Shown: in pieces, positions 57,285 to 64,000 of the stretch
Layout: each line of letters starts with the position of its first letter
Numbering within the stretch: position 1 is the stretch's first letter
NCBI GenBank assembly: GCA_033239525.1
Contig: BSYO01000011.1
Coordinates: 6,291,973 to 6,355,972, forward strand
DNA from: Nepenthes gracilis
Taxonomy: Eukaryota; Streptophyta; Magnoliopsida; Caryophyllales; Nepenthaceae
DNA: 64,000 nucleotides
Direction: 5' to 3'
The notes under the pieces: generated by a model
What the model was told of the DNA's origin: nothing
Databases searched by the model: none
What the model saw: the letters and a program-made list of their open reading frames with translations, nothing else
Position numbers and translations under genes: made by a program

Positions 57285-57665
57285 CTAACGGTCCCCTCTG
57301 GGCTCAGTAGGATCTGGAGCCAGATATTCTAATAAGTCCGCGTGTGTCAGGGTACTAGAGTTTCGAGAGTCCAGGATGCCGATGCGAAAGTTTGGATCCT
57401 CAAGCGTGACTAGTCTCTTGCTGATACGAATGCCATCCTGGATGTTCCTTTCCAGTGTAGGACCGACCTCATTCGGCAGGAACCTTGACCTCAGCTCAAT
57501 CCCCATCCGCATGAGCTCCTCCCCAAACTGTTGCCGCAATTGCTCAAGCTCCTCCTGAAGTGCCAATATGTGGGCCCGGGTCTGCATGTTAGCACCAGCA
57601 AGTCCGGACACCCTAGCTTCCGATTCAGCCCACACCTCCTCAAAGTATGCGGTGTGAGCCTGCAT
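57285..57665 (-). pseudogene. Second antisense coiled-coil ORF of the Tat element
   Basis: An open frame of 126 codons on the minus strand, ending 420 bp before the 3' LTR. It reads LALQEELEQLRQQFGEELMR and LERNIQDGIRISKRLVTL, rich in leucine and charged residues at heptad spacing. It lies upstream, in antisense sense, of the frame starting at 56842. No known enzymatic motif was seen. It may be a separate antisense product or part of a longer one broken by frame changes. Confidence 0.5.
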
Positions 57666-58083
57666 CTACTTAATCTCTTCGACTGCAACCTATACCCTGG
57701 CTTCAACGCCTTTGACGGCCCTGGCAACTTGATGAAGCAAAGGATCCACCCTCTTGGACCTATGATCCCGCGAGGAGGCGGACATCTCCTGCCTCTCAAA
57801 GCAAGTTGGCGCTCTTGGCACCTAATGGGGCACGCTATCCCGTGGACGTCTTTTATGAAATAGGAAAGCCCTAAAATCCGACGCAACCTCATGCGTGTAA
57901 ATCCTTCCATTCCAGGCATCAAATCACTGCGGCGTCATAAAAGCCTGCGCAACCACCTAGGAAAGGCGCGAATCTGGAAGGCGACAAACATTGGCTCATC
58001 TCAAGGGAAGTTGAGCAACCACGAGTTAGACGAAGAAGGACATGACAGGCCGCGATCATAGGTCGGCCCAGGCATGGGGCTAG

Positions 58084-58965
58084 TGTTGGGTCCAATATGA
58101 AGGCCCAAGGAAGTTTGAAGCTCAACTTGTGGATCAACAACCCAAACGGCGGATCCAAACGAGCATCCCAGAACAGCCTACATGGTGGCCCGTACTCGTA
58201 GCTAATGGGTATCGCCTGTAGCCCATTAATGCGGATGTCGGACGACAGTGGTGGCGTAGATGAAACTAACCAATGGGGACAAGGTCAACGTTGCCAGCCA
58301 CCGCTCACACCGTTGCCCATAGTTCTCCGGCTAATTTCAATGCAAGAGGTAAATCAAATGTGACCTGTGACGCCCAATGGTCTGCTTGCCACCGCAAGGC
58401 GACAATTGACACACCAGTGACCGCCGTCAGCGATTAGCGGCCGACAAATCCTTACAACAAGGATTCTTATGCCCAAAGCCCCCGACCAGGGGGCCTATAA
58501 AATCCCTCTCCTTTTACAGGGGAAGGGATTGGATCCTGGATAATTGACTCTATGTTATGTGAGTTAAACTCCAAAACCACATTCTAAATCCGACCTTCTT
58601 AGCCTTCTCAGGCCACGAGAGTTAACCACCCGTTGTGGTACATTTCGGAAGCCAAGCCCACCATTACTCGCTCACAAATCTCCAATTGCTACATTCACGC
58701 ACTCCCAACGCATTTATAGCATATTTTTGCGCACCTCTAAGCGTGCACCCCTTTTCGTTCATTACGGAAAGTTGTTGACTTGAGCGTCGAAATATTTTCT
58801 GTGGGAGAAATTTCGCCGGACTTCTGATCTCCTATTTGCTAGTTATGTTATGCAGGTCTCCGGTTAATAGAGACGGAGATCGGACCCGCTCGCGACCACC
58901 TTCAAATGACGAGAAATTCGAAGGCTCCCTAATCCGTACAACAATTGAAAACTCAGGACGCAATA
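58084..58965 (+). repeat. 3' LTR of the Tat element
   Basis: 882 bp, TGTTGGGTCC...GACGCAATA, preceded by the polypurine region GGCATGGGGCTAG. It has a TATA box (CCTATAAAATCC near 58493). The terminal CA has become TA. Confidence 0.92.
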
Positions 58966-58970
58966 ATAAT

Positions 58971-60060
58971 ATTATATATTCCTCAAACTATCTCTCTGGC
59001 GATTTATTAAGGTAGATGAAAGAATAAATTATCTCAAAAATAAATTATCAGATTTGATAACTCAATCTCACCCATGTTACCTTAATAAAAATAGCTGTCA
59101 TTAAATTAAAGAATAGATAATGATAATTTATTATAATTTGATTTAACAGTTGGATGAATTTTGTCCTTACAAAAAAAATTTTAGACAAAAAATAATAATA
59201 ATAATAATAATGTGACAGTCAAACCGCTAATTAATTCAAATTTGAGAGTGAGGAGGGCAGGAAGCTGGGCTGAAGGGAATGGGCATGGGCCGTAAGTGTG
59301 CAGGAGGAGGGGTTGGGTTGAGCTATAAACTAATAACTATTATAATTTTTAATTAAATAAATAAAAAATTTAGTGATTGTAAGATAATAAATTTTAAAAA
59401 TAAATTAATTATAATAATTAGTGAATAAAATTAATAAATATATCAGTAGAGTTAATAAATTATTTTAAATTAATTATTAACCTATTTTAATATATATATA
59501 TATGGGTTTAATTGTCCTCACCGCTTATATAATACATTTGTCCCTACCGTTGGATTATTTTTGATTTTATATTACTAAAAATAGTATCTTATAACTTTTT
59601 AAATTTTTTTTAAATAATAAAATATTTATATTATTGAAAAAATAGAAATACGACATATATATATATTTTTAAAAATTTTTAAATATTATAAAATAGTAAG
59701 ATGATATATTACATGCGCTGCCTGATTTGATATCAGGTATCTTCCCTCTCTATTAAATTTTTAAAAGGTCTTATATTTTAAAATAAATAAATATTATTAA
59801 AAAATAAAATTTGATAAAAAATAATTTTATCTTTTAAATAAAAAAATAATTTTTTTCAAAAATAAAAAAATTAATTATTAAAATAAAAAATAAATATGCC
59901 GATCTTTTTAAAAGATAAATATCCTTTGAATCCTTCTATATTAACCAAGCAACTATGAAATTGTTTTCTCTAAATTTTAATTTTCATCCTTTGCAATTTT
60001 TTTTTAAATTCCCGGAATGAAAAACCCTGATCCCGAGCTGCCACACTCACGTAAACTTTT
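58971..60060. other. AT-rich intergenic region upstream of the chromomethylase
   Basis: No gene or element end was recognised. A short (ATA)n run lies at 59190-59210 and a poly(T)-rich segment at 59990-60005. The core promoter of the chromomethylase should lie in its last part, but no convincing TATA box was found. Confidence 0.5.
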
Positions 60061-60087
60061 CACATTCAAACGCAGAGAAATTTTCGC

Positions 60088-60095
60088 TTTCCCGC
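60088..60095 (+). promoter_or_regulatory. E2F-type site upstream of the chromomethylase
   Basis: TTTCCCGC, an exact match to the E2F consensus TTTSSCGC, 167 bp before the start codon. E2F sites drive S-phase expression. Control by E2F would fit a maintenance DNA methyltransferase, but this is inference from one 8-bp match. Confidence 0.45.
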
Positions 60096-60261
60096 TCTCC
60101 ATTTGTTTTCTCTCTCCCCCAATCATTCTCATTCTAGACCCCCTTTACTTCCGACCAGCTTCAGCCATCGCCGCCGCAAAGCTTATAACCCCGCAATTTC
60201 TCTCTCTGTAGTCTACCTCTGTCCCCATCTCTCTCCCTTTCCTCCCTCTCTCGATCCAACA

Positions 60262-63200
60262 ATGGTCTCCAAGCGGAAGTCCGCTAGAAGCGAAAATTCT
60301 GATTATGCGAAAGAGCGGAAAATCGATTCCTGCAAGACGCTGAAAACAAATGAAGAACATCACGAGAACGGACAGATGGAAGAAATCAGCGTCGTTTCAG
60401 TCGCAAGGTCTCCACAGAGACGTGAAAGAGCGTCATCATCTAAGAAGTCAAAGAGGAATAAGGAAGACCTCGAGTGCCGATTTCTTGGAGACCCTGTTCC
60501 GATGGAGGAGGCCATGCAACGTTGGCCACATCGTTATATTGAAGAGGTTTCTCATCAGACTGCATAAAAAGGGGAATCATTTTCCCCTGTTTATGCTCTT
60601 TATTTTTTCTGGTTTGATTTTAGTTTTAGCTTGTGCTGTATCACTAAAATATTTTCTAAATAACATACATACGCAGAGGTTGTGCTTGGATCCAGTTGTT
60701 TTTGAGTTTCCTTTTTCGAGCATTCTATGAAATACTTGAATCACAGCCATGAATTCTGAGCGAAGTACGCTTCCATATATACAATTTTTGCTTAACAATA
60801 CTTTAACTTCGATTTTTTCGTTTGTCACGTGTAGAAGGACAAAGGAAGAAAATTGGGATACAAGGGCTCAGAGGAGGATGAGGAACTAATGCAGGCGCAG
60901 TGTCACTATTTGCAAGTTGAAGTCGATGGGCATATTATTTTCAACTTGTATGATGACGCACATGTGAAAGTAAGCCCCATGCTTTGTAGCTTTTTTCTCC
61001 GTCGAAGATGTAATAAATAAATGTAGTCTAACCTTATATATACTTAGGGAGATTATTGTTAGGTTTTGGGTTATTATATTATGAATATCACAAGAAATGC
61101 ATGAATTATCCGAGGATATGCGATATTTGCACATGGAATGCTTTTGCAGCGAAGTTAAGCAAGGTTCATGTAATGTTCTTATGAGGGTTGGTCAAGGGCT
61201 ATTAGAGCGACAATGAGTACTGAAGGGTCATGCAATATTTATACGAAGGTTGTCCAAATAGGTTGAAGGTTAACAGAGTGGTAACGGTCATTAAAGGACA
61301 CACAAAATTTGTACAAAGGTTGGTTGAGAATTGTTTGAGTGATAAAGGATTATAAAGGATTATGCAACAATTGTGCAAAGATCAACCGAACATCAGTCAA
61401 GTTAGGAAGCATGAATACCTTTTCAAGGTTAAATTATTGATGTCTAAAATGTTAGACAGTGACACATTTTGGATACGTTGGGACACGTGTCGGACACACT
61501 TTGATATATGTTAATTTACTTTTCTTATTTGACAAGTTTTGGACACGCTTTAGACATATCTCTATACGTTTTGGATATGCTCCAGGACATATCTTGATAC
61601 ATTTTGGATGCTTTTTGGACACTCTGAAAAATTTTATAGTTTTTTAAAAATTATAGACTATTTTATAAATTTTTAAAAATATGAGCTACTTTATAGTTTT
61701 AAAAACTTAAAGTAATACTTCTATTATTTATTTTTGTCAATAGTCTCCACTTCCTATGAATATTATTCAAAGAAAATTTTGTCTTTTGTGGTAGGCGATA
61801 TTTTTTTTGACCAAATTTTCATAGAATATAGAGTTAAGATTCAAAAAAGATAAAACGAATATGAAAGTCAAACAAATAAAGACGATAATACAACTGATCT
61901 TTGGTGGAGTAATGATTTGATTTTTTCATCACAAATAAAAGTGATAACCTACAAATTTAATATAAAATAGTAGTATTTATTAATTAAAAAATAATAAATC
62001 ACAATTTTAGTTTATGAGTTTTTAACGTGTTATGTCCTTAATTTTTATAAAATAGTTTGTTGGTAGATCGATGTCGTGTCCGTATCCCGTGTTGGTGTTT
62101 ATACTTCATAGCGGTTGAGGGTTAGCCAAGCGGCAATGGTTACTATAGCTTGCGTGAGGGTCGTGCAAAAGTTGACGGAGTGTCGATTAATTTTCAGCTA
62201 AGTGATGGAGTTCAATAAAGGTTCGCCTAAGGAGTGGTTGAACAAAAAGCATTTTCTGCAAATAAGAGATATTTGTGCTCGGTGAGCACATGATAGACGA
62301 TTATGTGCTTTTTGGGATAGAATGACCATACTTGATGCGTATCGAGGTGTTCTAGTGTGATAGTTTTAGTAGGATCAGCACCTAAAGAGTTTGTGTGTGA
62401 ATTGTCGAGAGAAGGATCTTGCCTGTTGCATGTGAGAAGCTCACATGTTGCGAGGTTATTATAAAATTGTTTCTGATACAATCTTAGGGTAAAGAGTGGT
62501 AGCATTTGTTTGGAGAGTAATTTTAACACAGAGCACTGCACAAGAGAGAAAAGAGAGAAAAAGAAAGAAGATAAATTTGTTTTCATATTGGTGAGATCTG
62601 ACTTGAGATTTGTTTTTTGTTTGGGTCGAATTCATTATGTTAGTGTATATTTTTAATGTATTATCATTTGGTTACTCTTTTTTTAATCATATTTTCTCTT
62701 ATAAGTTATGAAATGTGTTTGTGGATGTGTTTAATTAATTTTCACTTGGGTTATAATAAAGAGCTCTTAAAAAGGTTATACTTTGTAATTGGTATATTTT
62801 TATGGTGGATTTATTTAAATTTTATGTAATGATTTTTTTTTTAGTTTGGAAGAATTTTTCACGTTAAAAATTTTTACAATATTATATTTATTGTGTTCAA
62901 GTCTTTAGTAGTTTACATTTGACTTGGGGTTTGGGTTTTCCATTGTATTGATTGTACATATTTTGGCCAAATCTCAACAATTATATGTCTATTGTAATTT
63001 ATATCATGGCATGAGTTTATTTGGGGCAGGGACTTACCAAACCATCCTCATGAAACTGTGTTAGTCATCCTATAACTCGGCACATTGACCGTTGGTCGAC
63101 TTAACCTTTTACATTCATCCTCTTGAGATATATGCGTAATTATGCTTTTTATTCAATGTCGTATCCAAAATCAAATGAACGGTTGACTCTATGTATGCAA

Positions 63201-63916
63201 ACAAATTTTTACATGGAAACTTGGACATGGAGCCTTGATTGTTCCGATATAGAGCATTTACATAGAATAGCTTGCCCAATGATGTTCTTATTACCATTGC
63301 CAAATTATTTGATTTACTGAATTCTTTTTCCATGTTTAGGCTGATGAAGGGGAACCAAACTACATATGTAAGATAGTAGAAATGTTTGCGGGAGTTGACG
63401 GTATGCCCCATTTTAGGGCCCAATGGTTTTACAGGTGCAATGATACCGTAAGTATGGGCCCAACCCTTTACTAAATATATCCTTTACCTTTAATGATGTG
63501 TCTTTTGTGTTCTACTTTGTCAGAAAATAGGAGATGGCATTAGTTTGACAGAGAGCAAGCGCGTATTTTTTTCCGAGATTAAGGATGATAATCCAATTGA
63601 TTGCCTTGTTGAGAAGTTGAACATTGTCAGAGTAACAGCAAATGTACATCCTTTGCTCTTTGTAGTAAAATTTGGAAGCCTTCCCCAGTTTCCCTCCCAT
63701 AGAGTTTTTTTTTTTTTCAATTTTTCTGTTTGCATCTATTTGAGACGTGTTTGATTGCCAACATTTGAGCCGATAAACAGAGTTATAAACTTACGTTGAT
63801 TTTCCGTTCATTGCAGGTAGATATAACTGCCAAACTGGCCGCCATTCCTGAATGTGACTACTATTATGACATGCTATATTTACTACCTTACTCCACATTT
63901 ATTCATTCACCTCCAG
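60262..63916 (+). CDS. CMT3: Chromomethylase (CMT3-like), first five exons, runs off the window
   Basis: Plant-specific DNA cytosine methyltransferase that keeps CHG methylation by binding H3K9-methylated nucleosomes; it silences transposons in the nucleus. Exons: 60262-60546, 60835-60969, 63340-63447, 63524-63643, 63817-63916. All introns are GT/AG; the first four are phase 0 and the fifth exon ends one base into a codon. Residues 1-75 are a basic, low-complexity tail (KRKS, SSSKKSKRNK). CRFLGDPVPMEEAMQRWPHRY (about 72-92) is the family block before the BAH domain. BAH begins near 113: CHYLQVEVDGHIIFNLYDD, then EPNYICKIVEMFAGVDG, HFRAQWFYR, and DDNPIDCLVEKLNIVRV. The last exon reads IPECDYYYDMLYLLPYSTF. 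Chromodomain and methyltransferase domain would lie beyond 64000. The short N-terminus fits CMT1/CMT3 rather than CMT2. No stop or frame break is seen. Intron 2 (2370 bp) holds a solo LTR. Confidence 0.92.
61057..62979 (+). mobile_element. Solo LTR in chromomethylase intron 2
   Basis: Starts TGTTAGGTTTTGGG, ends AAATCTCAACA, and is flanked by the 5-bp duplication ATTAT (61052-61056 and 62980-62984). It contains a GA-rich stretch (62545-62570) and, near the 3' end, TTTTTCACGTTAAAAA (about 62855), like the end of the copia LTR at 8115. No primer site or coding domain is present, so it most likely arose by recombination between two LTRs of a copia element. At 1.9 kb it is long, partly because of internal repeats. 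Confidence 0.82.
61140..61625 (+). repeat. Two kinds of degenerate tandem repeats inside the solo LTR
   Basis: 61140-61410 has about four units of 60-75 bp with words GG(G)TCATGCAA, TACGAAGGTTG, GAGTG(A/G)TAA; a further relative lies at 62100-62230. 61465-61625 has about five short units containing TTTTGGACACG or TTTTGGATA(C/T)G with ACATATCT. Both are clearly repetitive but diverged. Confidence 0.7.
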
Positions 63917-64000
63917 GTATTTAAGGTTTGCCAATACTTCCTTTTGCTGATTAATCAAGAAAATCTGAAGTAAGTTGTGGCTCGATATTTGCCAATGAAA

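Larger units (their letters stand above)
49094..58965 (+). mobile_element. Ty3/gypsy element of the Tat lineage, RT deleted, end to end
   Basis: The LTRs at 49094-49585 and 58084-58965 are flanked by the 5-bp duplication ATAAT (49089-49093 and 58966-58970). After the 5' LTR comes TTAGCATCGTCTGTGGGAAC, a decayed form of the Tat-type leader whose intact form reads TTGGCGCCGTCTGTGGG. Domain order is gag, protease remnant, RNase H, integrase; the reverse transcriptase is missing. About 4 kb between integrase and the 3' LTR carries antisense coding remnants, as known for Tat elements. A TRIM is inserted at 56094-56572. Stops are dense in every domain, and many differences look like C-to-T changes at former CpG or CHG sites. 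The element cannot move by itself. Confidence 0.93.

Noticed and set aside
60017..60211. Open frame of 64 codons upstream of the chromomethylase
   Set aside because: No similarity, and it overlaps the likely promoter and 5' UTR; at most an upstream ORF if transcription begins earlier than expected.

Overview
The window is nuclear DNA from a flowering plant, almost certainly a eudicot. It contains introns with plant splice sites, a CMT3-type chromomethylase, a MUT9-like/EL1-like casein kinase I, a PLS-class PPR fragment, and many plant LTR retrotransposons (copia, Ty3/gypsy of the Tat type, chromovirus-like, TRIM). I cannot name the species. Two genes look functional: a complete 16-exon kinase gene on the minus strand (14137-25318) and the first five exons of a chromomethylase on the plus strand (60262 to the window edge). 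Almost everything else is transposon or decayed gene sequence.

Layout. 1-5.3 kb: LTR-like remnants with a tandem array at 1.48-1.77 kb. 5.36-5.64 kb: a decayed C-terminal fragment of a class II trehalose-phosphate synthase. 6.27-7.44 kb: a PPR pseudogene. 7.47-13.05 kb: an end-to-end but dead Ty1/copia element with a 5-bp target-site duplication (TSD), just upstream of the PPR remnant. 14.1-25.6 kb: the MLK/AEL kinase gene. Its 5.5-kb intron 5 holds a chimeric retroelement whose open frame runs from gag and protease into a captured beta-xylosidase fragment, plus a foldback-like repeat and a second gypsy end with 432-bp tandem repeats. 26.4-30.4 kb: a 253-bp tandem duplication whose second copy is split by a 3.5-kb non-autonomous LTR element. 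31-49 kb: nested, very AT-rich LTR elements without usable genes, including a Tat-like element pair (34-39 kb), an integrase end followed by an antisense ORF (39-42 kb), and a pair of LTRs starting TGTAAT (42.6-47 kb). 49.1-59.0 kb: a Tat-lineage Ty3/gypsy element with a perfect TSD. Its reverse transcriptase is deleted, antisense ORFs lie downstream of pol, and a TRIM is inserted in one of them. 60.1-64 kb: the 5' part of the chromomethylase gene, with an E2F-type site upstream and a 1.9-kb solo LTR in intron 2.

How it fits together. The two live genes both belong to families that act on chromatin: MLK kinases phosphorylate histone H3, and CMT3 maintains CHG methylation that silences retrotransposons. 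Both carry retrotransposons inside introns, and the surrounding DNA is a layered record of insertions, LTR recombination and decay. Four insertions can be placed exactly by TSDs (TGAAC, AAATG, ATAAT, ATTAT). The most unusual items are the gag-protease-beta-xylosidase chimeric frame, the antisense ORFs seen in two independent Tat-type remnants, and one tandem-repeat family found inside LTR-like sequence at both ends of the window. All calls come from reading the sequence; no database search was run.
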